This document shows positions 31,572 to 39,419 of a stretch of DNA of 64,000 nucleotides, piece by piece; positions within the stretch are counted from its first letter, which is position 1; the number at the start of each line of letters is the position of its first letter. Position numbers and translations under genes: made by a program. Below the pieces are notes generated by a model. It searched no databases. It saw nothing but the letters and a program-made list of their open reading frames with translations, and was not told where the DNA came from. Origin of the DNA: an uncultured Slackia sp. (GTDB lineage: Bacteria; Actinomycetota; Coriobacteriia; Coriobacteriales; Eggerthellaceae); the NCBI GenBank assembly GCA_934661005.1, contig CAKUIK010000007.1:1-64000 (forward strand), written 5' to 3'.

Positions 31572-32213
31572 GTGCTTAAAGGTTTGTTCAAATTCGTGCT
31601 GGCGGTTGCGATTGCGGCGATTGTCGCCGTTGGTGGCATCAATGCGTGTGTTGTGCTGTCGGCGAATCCGGCCATCACGACGTTGGATAAATACGAGCAG
31701 TCTCGGGTCGCGTCATGCGACGCCATTGTCGTACTCGGGGCGAGCGTGCTGCCCGATGGCTCGCTTTCGCCTATTCTTCAGAAGCGCGTTGATGCGGCGA
31801 TCGATTTGTATTTCAAGGGCGTGGCGCCCATTATTGTTATGTCAGGCGATGGACGCGAGTCAAACTATGACGAACCTTCCGCTATGAAGGCGTATGCCGT
31901 CTCGCAGGGCGTTCCCGAATCGGTGATTTATTGCGACGGGGGCGGTTACCACACGTATGACACCATGTGGCGCGTCGCAAATGTTTATGGCGCGCAAAGC
32001 GTGGCCATTGTCACGCAGAAATACCACCAGTATCGCGCAGTGTTCGACGCTCAGGGCGTGGGCATGTCGGCCGTCGGCGTGGTGAGCGATACGGGCACCT
32101 ATGACGATCAGACGTATTACGATATTCGTGAATGGCCCGCGCGCGTGCAGGATGCCATTTCGGTATGGATGCAATCTGAGCCCGACAATCCGGGCGAGGC
32201 CATAACGTTGTAA
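31572..32213 (+). CDS. YdcF/SanA-like DUF218 membrane protein
   Basis: A 213-aa protein with one N-terminal membrane segment (residues 5-27) and a DUF218 domain outside the membrane. Conserved features are DAIVVLGASVLPDGSLSP, VMSGDGRESNYDEP and VTQKYHQYRA. Members of this family affect envelope permeability and vancomycin or detergent resistance; the reaction is unknown. GTG 31572 was chosen for its GAAAGAGG site. It has no obvious operon partners. Confidence 0.85.
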   Translation: MLKGLFKFVLAVAIAAIVAVGGINACVVLSANPAITTLDKYEQSRVASCDAIVVLGASVLPDGSLSPILQKRVDAAIDLYFKGVAPIIVMSGDGRESNYDEPSAMKAYAVSQGVPESVIYCDGGGYHTYDTMWRVANVYGAQSVAIVTQKYHQYRAVFDAQGVGMSAVGVVSDTGTYDDQTYYDIREWPARVQDAISVWMQSEPDNPGEAITL

Positions 32214-32312
32214 GGCTCTTTCGGGCTTTTACGGAAGCTACGCCTTGACAAACTTCTCGAAATAAAGAAACCTATATTCCTAGTTAACATGTGGGTTTCA
32301 AGGGGGATGCGT

Positions 32313-33242
32313 ATGGCTGACGAAGACATCGTTTCCAAATTCGAGGAATATCGTGCACAGGCGAATTCTCGGTGCGTTGCGGCGGGATGTGGTGCCGCGG
32401 AATCGTGCATGGGCTCATCGCTTTGCCCATCGGTCGCGCCTGCTCCCGTTATTGGCGTGGTGCCAACGCAGTATCCCAGCGAAAAGTCCGTCGTCATGGC
32501 CAATCGCTACATTCAAGCGCTTACGGCCGCCGGGGCGGCTCCGCTGGTGCTGCCGCTTGTGGAAGACGTGCATGTGTATGAAACGTTGTTCCCCCATATC
32601 GATGGCTTTTTGCTCACCGGCGGCAACGATATCGATCCTGAACGCTACGGTTCGCTCGAAAAATCGGAAAAGCTTGGCGAGCTTACTCCCGAGAGGGAAG
32701 ATCTCGAGTTTCTTATTCTGAGCTACGCTTACCAGTTCGATGTGCCGGTGTTGGGTATTTGCCGCGGCATGCAAATGATCAATGTGTTTTTCGGCGGAAC
32801 GCTCTATTTGGATTTGGCCGATCAGTTCACGTCATTGCAGCATTGGCAGACATGCGATTATTCGGAAACGAGCCATTTCGTGAGAATCGTGCACGAATCG
32901 AAGCTCGGACGCATTTTGGAAACCGATCGCCTTGCCACGAATTCCATGCATCATCAGGGAGTGCGCACGGTGGCACCCATGCTCGACCCCGTTGCATACG
33001 GCCCCGATGGGCTGGTAGAGGCAGTCGAGGTGCGTGATAGGTCGTTCATCATGGGGGTTCAGTGGCATCCCGAGTTTTTTGCGGGCGCGCGGAAGATGGG
33101 ATGCTTGTTTGCCTTACTCGCACAAGAGGCCATTCGCTCGCACGCCGCGACGCGTGATGCGCGAGGGCGCTGCCACCTCAACATTAAGAAAGCCCCCGAC
33201 GCAAGGTCGTGGCCGACAATGGAGTATGCCGACGGTATTTAA
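32313..33242 (+). CDS. Class I glutamine amidotransferase-like hydrolase (peptidase C26)
   Basis: A 309-aa protein of the gamma-glutamyl hydrolase (PuuD-like) family, which removes gamma-linked glutamate from small molecules. The nucleophile elbow is GICRGMQMIN (Cys near 148) and the catalytic His/Glu pair is VQWHPEFF. The oxyanion region is LLTGGNDIDPERYG. The N-terminal 45 residues contain four Cys and form an extension with no known role; the C-terminal 35 residues are also extra. ATG 32313 lies seven bases after AAGGGGG. Confidence 0.85.
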   Translation: MADEDIVSKFEEYRAQANSRCVAAGCGAAESCMGSSLCPSVAPAPVIGVVPTQYPSEKSVVMANRYIQALTAAGAAPLVLPLVEDVHVYETLFPHIDGFLLTGGNDIDPERYGSLEKSEKLGELTPEREDLEFLILSYAYQFDVPVLGICRGMQMINVFFGGTLYLDLADQFTSLQHWQTCDYSETSHFVRIVHESKLGRILETDRLATNSMHHQGVRTVAPMLDPVAYGPDGLVEAVEVRDRSFIMGVQWHPEFFAGARKMGCLFALLAQEAIRSHAATRDARGRCHLNIKKAPDARSWPTMEYADGI

Positions 33243-33250
33243 GAAGCTCA

Positions 33251-33320
33251 TACATTCGCTAAGAATGTAGGTAGCTAAAAGAAACTAGTAGTAATCTCGC
33301 CTCAAGTATCGAATAGATAC
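33251..33320. promoter_or_regulatory. AT-rich control region with two inverted repeats before the cysteine desulfurase gene
   Basis: TACATTC-GCTAA-GAATGTA (33251-33269) and GTATC-GAATA-GATAC (33306-33320) are perfect inverted repeats in an AT-rich 132-bp gap. They could be a weak terminator and an operator respectively. Regulator unknown. Confidence 0.4.
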
Positions 33321-33374
33321 CGATATAAAAATAATACCTAGTACTTAAACGATGTAAGGTTTCGAAAAGTAACT

Positions 33375-34508
33375 ATGATATATCTCGATAATGCCGCGAC
33401 AACCGTAATGCATGAAAGCGTGCTTGCGCGAATGATGCCATATTTTAGTGCCGATTTCGGAAACCCAGGGAGCGTGCATGCGGCGGGGCGCGCGGCGCTT
33501 CGTGCAGTGATGGACGCCCGTGCAACGGTTGCACGTTATCTTGGCTGCACGCCTCGACAAATCGTTTTTACTTCTGGCGGCACCGAGGCAGACAACCAGG
33601 CGCTCGCAACGGGGGCCGAATTCGGTCGTAAGACTCATCGCATGCGCATAGTCGCTTCTTCCATCGAACACCCAGCGGTGCTCAGAGCGCTTGATTACTG
33701 GAAGGCTCAAGGCTTCATTGTTACGCTTGTCGATCCTGACGAAACGGGCGTTGTGAGCGCTCGAGCTATCGAGGGCGTCCTCGATAGCGACGTGTGTCTT
33801 GTGAGCGTCATGTTGGCGAATAATGAGACGGGCGTTCTGCAGCCCGTTGCTGAAATTGCGCAGGCGGCGCATGCTTCGGGCGCGCTTTTCCATACCGATG
33901 CCGTGCAGGCGGCGGGGCATCTGCTCCTCGATGCCGAAGCGTTGGGAGTCGATATGCTGTCGATTTCGGCGCACAAGTTCTATGGTCCCAAAGGGGTCGG
34001 CGCGTTGGTGTGCCGCACGCGCGAGGGTGCCGAGCCTATCATCTTCGGTGGTGGGCAAGAGCGCGGTCGCCGTTCGGGCACGGAAAACGTGCCGGGCATC
34101 GTGGGCTTGGCCGCGGCACTTGAAGAGGCATGCGAAACCATGGAAGAAGATGCTGCCCGCGTGCGTGGTTTGCGCGATTGCCTCGAAGAACGGCTTAGGC
34201 AAATCGAGGGCGCGTACGTTGTGGGGAAGGCGGCCCCACGCGTACCAGGCATTTCGAATGTATGCTTTGGCGGGTTTGATCACCAGACGCTTATTCCGCT
34301 GCTTGATGCACGAGGCCTGTGCGCGTCGGCGGGGTCGGCCTGTTCGGCGGGCGCGGTGAAAACCAGCCACGTGTTGCGCGCTATGGGCATTTCGGAATCG
34401 CTCGCGAAAGGTTCGGTGCGGTTCTCGCTTTCCGCCGATACTACGCAAGAAGATGTGGACGCCGCGGCGGCGGCAATGCACGAAATAGCTGCAACTCTGA
34501 AGCGGTAA
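33375..34508 (+). CDS. Cysteine desulfurase (NifS/IscS family)
   Basis: A 377-aa PLP enzyme that removes sulfur from cysteine as an enzyme-bound persulfide. It begins MIYLDNAATT, has the PLP-binding Lys in SISAHKFYGPKG (near 201), and the persulfide Cys in CASAGSACSAG (near 322). mnmA follows, so this copy most likely supplies sulfur for tRNA 2-thiouridine, as in Bacillus YrvO-MnmA (inference). Start ATG follows the weak site GAAAAGTAAC. No iscU or scaffold gene is adjacent. Confidence 0.93.
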   Translation: MIYLDNAATTVMHESVLARMMPYFSADFGNPGSVHAAGRAALRAVMDARATVARYLGCTPRQIVFTSGGTEADNQALATGAEFGRKTHRMRIVASSIEHPAVLRALDYWKAQGFIVTLVDPDETGVVSARAIEGVLDSDVCLVSVMLANNETGVLQPVAEIAQAAHASGALFHTDAVQAAGHLLLDAEALGVDMLSISAHKFYGPKGVGALVCRTREGAEPIIFGGGQERGRRSGTENVPGIVGLAAALEEACETMEEDAARVRGLRDCLEERLRQIEGAYVVGKAAPRVPGISNVCFGGFDHQTLIPLLDARGLCASAGSACSAGAVKTSHVLRAMGISESLAKGSVRFSLSADTTQEDVDAAAAAMHEIAATLKR

Positions 34509-34532
34509 AATATCGATGCCCGCTGTTTCCAT

Positions 34533-34669
34533 CTGTCCGGGTGGGTCGGACGAGACCACATCGGGCTACCGTTCGCCTTCGGCTCACTATGCGCCCGCTT
34601 GACGGCGTTTCATGTTGAAATGAAGGGCGGGTATGAACGCCGACGGTTTCGTCCGACCCACCCGGACAG
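34533..34669 (+). repeat. Core-plus-arms intergenic element, copy 2 (cysteine desulfurase-mnmA)
   Basis: The arms at 34533-34557 and 34645-34669 pair at 24 of 25 positions (outer ends CTGTCCGGGTGGG and CCCACCCGGACAG). The core carries CTACCGTTCGCC, TTCGGCTCACTATGCG, CCCGC and ATGAAGGGCGGGTATGAAC, clearly homologous to copy 1. The arms share no similarity with copy 1. Confidence 0.85.
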
Positions 34670-34723
34670 CCGTAAACTACGATGACTACTCATAAGGGAA
34701 CGGAAACGACAAGAAGGATGAAC

Positions 34724-35890
34724 ATGTCGAAATCCAAGGGACGCGTGCTTGTTGCGATGAGCGGCGGCGTCGATTCGAGCGTGACGGCATACCTGCTGCA
34801 GAGCCAAGGCTACGAATGCATTGGCGCCACGATGAAGCTGTATAACAACGACGCCGTTAATAACGACGGCCATACCTGCTGCAGCCTCGATGACGTCGAG
34901 GATGCGCGCGACGTTGCGTTCCGCCTGGGCATTCCTCATTACGTGTTCGATTACTCGGCAGAGTTCGAAGATGAAGTCATGCGTCCTTTCGTGGAAGAAT
35001 ACGAAGCGGGGCACACACCCAACCCATGCATCGAATGCAATCGCCGCATGAAGTTCAGCCGGCTTTTGCAGCGTGCTGAGGAACTGGGCTGCGATTTCAT
35101 TGCTACGGGCCATTACGCCCGAATTGAGCGTGCGGGACAAGACGCGTCGACTGCCGTGGGCGTCGATGATGGCTCGAGCGCATGGGCGCGCGATTATGTG
35201 CCCGCAAGCGATGACGTTCGTTTTGCGTTGCGGCGCGGCCTTGATGCCTCGAAGGACCAAAGCTACGTACTCTCCTTCATGACGCAAGGCCAATTGGCGC
35301 ACACACTTCTGCCTCTTGGCGGTTTCACGAAGGCCCACGTGCGAGAAATCGCCGAAGAACAAGGCTTCATCAATGCGCAAAAACACGATAGCCAAGATAT
35401 TTGCTTCGTGCCCGATGGCGACTATCTGGGCTTTTTGGAGCGCTACCGCGGCTCGTCGTACGAACCGGGCGAGATCGTCGATGCTCAAGGCAAGGTGCTT
35501 GGCCAGCATAAGGGCGCCGTTGCTTATACCATTGGGCAGCGCAAGGGCCTTTGCATTGGAGGCGCTCCCGAGCCTTATTTCGTGTTGGGTAAGAACATGG
35601 CCGCTAACCAGGTAGTGGTGGGCCCGCGCGCGGAGCTTTCGTCGCAAGGCTGCGTGGCCATGAATTGGAACTGGATTATGCTGCCTCTTTCAGCTGGGGA
35701 AGCCATGAGCGTGCAGGTGAAGGCCCATTATCGCCAAGCGCCCATCCCCGCTGAGCTTTCCGTCGGTGCCGATGGCTTGGTGCGCGCGACATATCTCGAA
35801 CCTCGCCAGGCGGCCGCTCCCGGTCAGGCGCTTGTCGCCTATGTGGGTGATTCGGTGGTTGGCGGCGGCACTATCGTTGAGGCCTTCTAG
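34724..35890 (+). CDS. mnmA: tRNA-specific 2-thiouridylase MnmA
   Basis: A 388-aa ATP-dependent enzyme that puts sulfur on U34 of tRNA-Lys, -Glu and -Gln. The P-loop is AMSGGVDSSV near residue 10. The catalytic Cys pair is in PNPCIECNR (near 90) and in the second motif DSQDICFVPDGDY (near 213). The C-terminal beta barrel ends the protein. ATG 34724 is six bases from AAGAAGG; an ATG at 34682 adds 14 unconserved residues. It is paired with the cysteine desulfurase gene. Confidence 0.95.
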   Translation: MSKSKGRVLVAMSGGVDSSVTAYLLQSQGYECIGATMKLYNNDAVNNDGHTCCSLDDVEDARDVAFRLGIPHYVFDYSAEFEDEVMRPFVEEYEAGHTPNPCIECNRRMKFSRLLQRAEELGCDFIATGHYARIERAGQDASTAVGVDDGSSAWARDYVPASDDVRFALRRGLDASKDQSYVLSFMTQGQLAHTLLPLGGFTKAHVREIAEEQGFINAQKHDSQDICFVPDGDYLGFLERYRGSSYEPGEIVDAQGKVLGQHKGAVAYTIGQRKGLCIGGAPEPYFVLGKNMAANQVVVGPRAELSSQGCVAMNWNWIMLPLSAGEAMSVQVKAHYRQAPIPAELSVGADGLVRATYLEPRQAAAPGQALVAYVGDSVVGGGTIVEAF

Positions 35891-36167
35891 GCGTTTTGCC
35901 TCGGCTTCATTTGGTTGCGCTTTCTAAAACAATCGGTTTGCACAGGTTTTGGAGGGGGCGTGAGCACGCCGATATTATGAGAAGTTCCGGCTTCGTGTTT
36001 TGCCGTGATTGTCAGTCAGTGAAGCTGGACAACGAGGAAAACCTGCGCAAACTGGAGCATTTTTCATATTGGTTGCGCCGCATGCGCCCTGCGATGGCGC
36101 GCGTGTTGCGATACCATACGCATGGTTTGCGTATGCGAATAATTCTGGCCGCGAATAAGGGGGATTC

Positions 36168-37415
36168 ATGGCTCTTGTCGATAACGTTGCATTGTATGCG
36201 CTGGGCTACGCTGCCCACGAAAGCCATCCCATGCGCCTCGACCAGTATTGTTTGAATACGGTGCAGCGCAAATATCCCTGTTCCGATTGCGCCGATGCAT
36301 GCCCGAAAAATATCGATATCGCCGCGAAAGAGATTAGCTGGCGCGGTTGCACGAATTGCAATCTGTGCGTTACGGCGTGTCCCACGCAGGCGATTCACGA
36401 ATCGTCGGCGAGCCTCGACTCGGCGCTCGCGAATGCGGGCAGCGCGGGCGACGTTGTGGTGGTGGCCTGCGATCAGCATAAAGGCCAGGCCAACGTTCAC
36501 ACGCACTGCTTGGCGTCAATTCCGTGGGAACTTGTGGCGGCGCTTGCGCTTAAGAAACCCGTGGTGCTGAAGGTGAAAGCATGCCGCGAATGCCAGAATG
36601 AAGAGCTGCATGAAGGCGTGCGTGATCTGCTCAATAGCCTGAAGCACTTTTTCGGCCCAGAGGAATTTAAGAAGCGTATTTATTCCCGTGTGCCCGAGGG
36701 GGCGCGTGCGGGTTCGGGCGCGTCGAAACGCACGGCGTTCGAGGGCGCGATGTCTACCGTGAAGCGAGGCGCGGAAGAGCTGCTCTCCGATATGGACGAA
36801 CAGGGCCGCGTGTCGCACTACCGCGCCATTTTGCTTGAAACGTTGCGCGAAATTCCTAAGGAAGAACGCCCCGAAGTCACGTGGCTCACGCTTACTGAAG
36901 ACGGCAATTGCCGCGGATGTGAGATCTGCTCGAAAATGTGTCCCCATGGGGCTATTGAGCTGCGCATTCCCGAATACGCAGCGGATCAAAAACGCCGCGA
37001 GGTCGTGCGCGAAGTAAAGCGCCGCAAAATGCCCGTAATTACCGAGCCCTCCGGGGATGATTCGAGCGACGAAATTACGTTTACCTACCAAGCTGCCCCC
37101 GCCGGAACTTCGACCCAGATGCTGAACGAAGCAAAAGAGGCTGCCCTTGCCGCCATCGACGAGGAACTCGCGCGCAATATATCGCTTGGCCAGGCGTTCG
37201 TGCACGATGCGTCGCGCTGCACCCAGTGCGGCTTGTGCTACATGAGTTGCCCCGAAGAAAACATTGGAGGCTGGGCTGAAATAACCACGCGCGAGCTTCC
37301 TGCAAAAGTTGAGCATGACCTTGCGGTTCAGCTATGCGAAAAGTGCGGTCGCCCCTTCAAGCCGAAGGCCGACGAGGCCAAGTGCGCCGCCTGCTCAAGG
37401 GTGAGCTTTTTGTAA
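36168..37415 (+). CDS. Multi-cluster 4Fe-4S ferredoxin protein
   Basis: A 415-aa cytosolic electron-transfer protein. Residues about 38-80 hold CSDCADACP and CTNCNLCVTACP. Near 250 is CRGCEICSKMCPHGA. Near 345 is CTQCGLCYMSCP, and the C-terminus has a CEKCGRP...CAAC zinc-ribbon-like end. It resembles the unannotated polyferredoxins next to DMSO-reductase-type operons in Eggerthellaceae. The LuxR regulator gene converges on it and the oxidoreductase operon lies beyond. ATG follows AAGGGGG. Confidence 0.82.
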   Translation: MALVDNVALYALGYAAHESHPMRLDQYCLNTVQRKYPCSDCADACPKNIDIAAKEISWRGCTNCNLCVTACPTQAIHESSASLDSALANAGSAGDVVVVACDQHKGQANVHTHCLASIPWELVAALALKKPVVLKVKACRECQNEELHEGVRDLLNSLKHFFGPEEFKKRIYSRVPEGARAGSGASKRTAFEGAMSTVKRGAEELLSDMDEQGRVSHYRAILLETLREIPKEERPEVTWLTLTEDGNCRGCEICSKMCPHGAIELRIPEYAADQKRREVVREVKRRKMPVITEPSGDDSSDEITFTYQAAPAGTSTQMLNEAKEAALAAIDEELARNISLGQAFVHDASRCTQCGLCYMSCPEENIGGWAEITTRELPAKVEHDLAVQLCEKCGRPFKPKADEAKCAACSRVSFL

Positions 37416-37419
37416 TTGC

Positions 37420-37475
37420 TTCGCCGGTGACGAACCCGATAAATGCTCGTAGTGTTTAGCGGGTTTCGCGAAGTG
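37420..37475. terminator. Structured region between convergent ferredoxin and LuxR genes
   Basis: GCTTCGC and GCGAAG, then AACCCG and CGGGTT, then TAAA and TTTA form a nested hairpin. No long T tract follows. Confidence 0.4.
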
Positions 37476-37559
37476 ACCGGTTGGCGGCGGCGCGTTGCGC
37501 GGCGCTGGATTCATGCTTCTCTGGCATGCCATTCTCGCGAGCGCGCTTTGTCCGCGCGG

Positions 37560-39179
37560 TTAAAGCATGGGATCGACCGTGCTCAATAGCTTGCCGAGTT
37601 CTTGGCGCGAGTGGATATCGAGTTTTGTGTAAATGTGCTTGCTGTGCGTGCGCACGGTATTCTCAGAAACGAAGAGCTCTTCGGCGATCGCGGCAACGCT
37701 GCGGCCACGGGCGATAAGCTCGCATACCTCGGTCTCGCGCGCCGAAAGACCGTAGTCTCGTTTAAGTGCCAAACATTGCTTCGACAGGCGATCGGTAATG
37801 ACGAACCCGTCGTTGTTTACGGAGCGTCGCGTTTTCGAGGACTTTTTATCGGATTGCCGTTTAGCGCGCTGGGAGGATTCGGTAGGTGTATCCGCGGCTT
37901 CTTGTTCGTTTTTTACGAGATCTTTGGGGCGCAGCGCTTCTTCAGGCGCCCTCCATGTTTTCCCGCTTATCAGCTCAATTTGGTCATCACGCTGCGGCGT
38001 TCCATCTTTTGAAGACCCCAGAAGTGTGCCTGCCGAAAAATACAGTGACATGCCGAGCGCGTATGCGGCGAGCATTGAAAGAATTGCGGTTTTCCCTATG
38101 CCCATTATGTCGATATCGAGCGTTATCCATCCTAGGATGAAGCCGAGTGCTTGGGGAACGTATGCGCATGACCCAAAAAACGCATAAGCGAATACAGGGT
38201 TTGTGCCTCGATCCCGTGCAATCTGGGCGCTTTGCATCATAAGGACGAGCACCATAATCGAAAAAACTGTATATGCAACGCTGGCGAAGAGCGTGAGGCC
38301 TGATCCTTGAGCAAAAGGGAAGAGCAGCAAGCCTGTGAATATGATGGGGTACACCACGCGAAACGCCGATCGAAGGCTGAATTGAAACGGGAACCAGCGC
38401 CATGCGGCAATTAAGAAACCGCATGCAATGAGCACGCCTGCCATGGATGTCGTATTTACTGCCATTTGGATATCGGGTTTCACAATGGCAACGCCTCGTG
38501 CTAGGCCGGCTGCGAAGGCAAGAGCCCCCAATCCGCCGGCTGATCGCCAGGAATCGTGCAGCATGCGCGCATATACTTGCGGGTGCTCTCGTGGAATGTC
38601 TTCGAACATTGATTGGTCAAAGTCCATCTCGCGTACCGAAAGAGATAGGCATAGTGCACAAATCGGTAGAAGCACTACGGGAATGAGAAATGCGGTAAGC
38701 GAATCGGGAATCAGGTAGAGCGCGAAATAAAGCAGGGAGCCAAAAGCGGTTCCGGCAATAAGTCTCCAGTTGCACTCAGGCGCAGAAATTGAGGAAAAGT
38801 AGCGTTGCCAAAGCATGAAAATGCCCGCACATCCCACGCCGAGGAATGCGCCGCCAGTAACGATGAAGCCAAGCGTGAACATGGGAACGTACATGACGGC
38901 GATGATAAAGCACGATCCCACGAAGGCGAGAGAGATGGAGAGGGTAACGAGCATCCGTCGTGCCGCGGATGGTACGTAGTAGGAACCGAATGCGCTCGCA
39001 ACGTACGATGTGCAAAATGCCAACGACTGTGAAAGGTAGAATGTCAGGGTAACTTCTTGCGTTTGAAAATCGGTTGGTAGGAACGGGAACACACCGCCCC
39101 AAATTTGAGTTGCGTACACAACCAGAAAAATCGCGAAGCCCGCAACGGAGGCGTGCGGCGCTAACGTCGATTTTCCCAT
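37560..39179 (-). CDS. LuxR-family regulator with about 12 membrane segments
   Basis: A 539-aa protein. Residues 1-395 are hydrophobic, with about 12 predicted membrane helices like an MFS transporter. A charged linker (residues 400-465) leads to a LuxR/GerE helix-turn-helix (GLSARETEVCELIARGRSVAAIAEE then LFVSENTVRTHSKHIYTKL). This layout is an expanded family in Eggerthellaceae, usually beside molybdopterin oxidoreductases, where it is thought to sense or transport the substrate and regulate the adjacent operon. The gene is divergent from the DmsA-like gene across 240 bp. Confidence 0.9.
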   Translation of the reverse strand: MGKSTLAPHASVAGFAIFLVVYATQIWGGVFPFLPTDFQTQEVTLTFYLSQSLAFCTSYVASAFGSYYVPSAARRMLVTLSISLAFVGSCFIIAVMYVPMFTLGFIVTGGAFLGVGCAGIFMLWQRYFSSISAPECNWRLIAGTAFGSLLYFALYLIPDSLTAFLIPVVLLPICALCLSLSVREMDFDQSMFEDIPREHPQVYARMLHDSWRSAGGLGALAFAAGLARGVAIVKPDIQMAVNTTSMAGVLIACGFLIAAWRWFPFQFSLRSAFRVVYPIIFTGLLLFPFAQGSGLTLFASVAYTVFSIMVLVLMMQSAQIARDRGTNPVFAYAFFGSCAYVPQALGFILGWITLDIDIMGIGKTAILSMLAAYALGMSLYFSAGTLLGSSKDGTPQRDDQIELISGKTWRAPEEALRPKDLVKNEQEAADTPTESSQRAKRQSDKKSSKTRRSVNNDGFVITDRLSKQCLALKRDYGLSARETEVCELIARGRSVAAIAEELFVSENTVRTHSKHIYTKLDIHSRQELGKLLSTVDPML

Positions 39180-39306
39180 GCTGAATCCTTTCCGCGTGTA
39201 CCATTCGTATTAATGAGAGATTGCTTATTTCAGTGTGCCTATCGAGCGTCTCCCATGCAAGCGCAAATGCCCTTGAATTCCGTCATCGCATGCGTAATCA
39301 CACGAA

Positions 39307-39325
39307 ATCACATATGGGGTGTGAT
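39307..39325. promoter_or_regulatory. Inverted repeat between LuxR and DmsA-like genes
   Basis: ATCACA-TATGGGG-TGTGAT is a 6-bp inverted repeat with a 7-base spacer in the divergent promoter region, and another TCACAC half-site lies just upstream. It is a candidate binding site for the adjacent LuxR regulator. Confidence 0.45.
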
Positions 39326-39419
39326 GCGTTCACCTGGCTTTTTTCCGTAAGGTAGACGTGTGACGCATGGCTGCTCGTGCCATGCGGGCCTGAAGGGAAA
39401 CCTGAAAGAAGGGGGAAAG

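Noticed and set aside
35896..36255. A 119-codon frame before the polyferredoxin gene
   Set aside because: It overlaps the polyferredoxin start by 88 bases, has no ribosome binding site and no recognisable domain. The segment with CRDCQSVKL looks slightly protein-like, so a decayed gene cannot be excluded.
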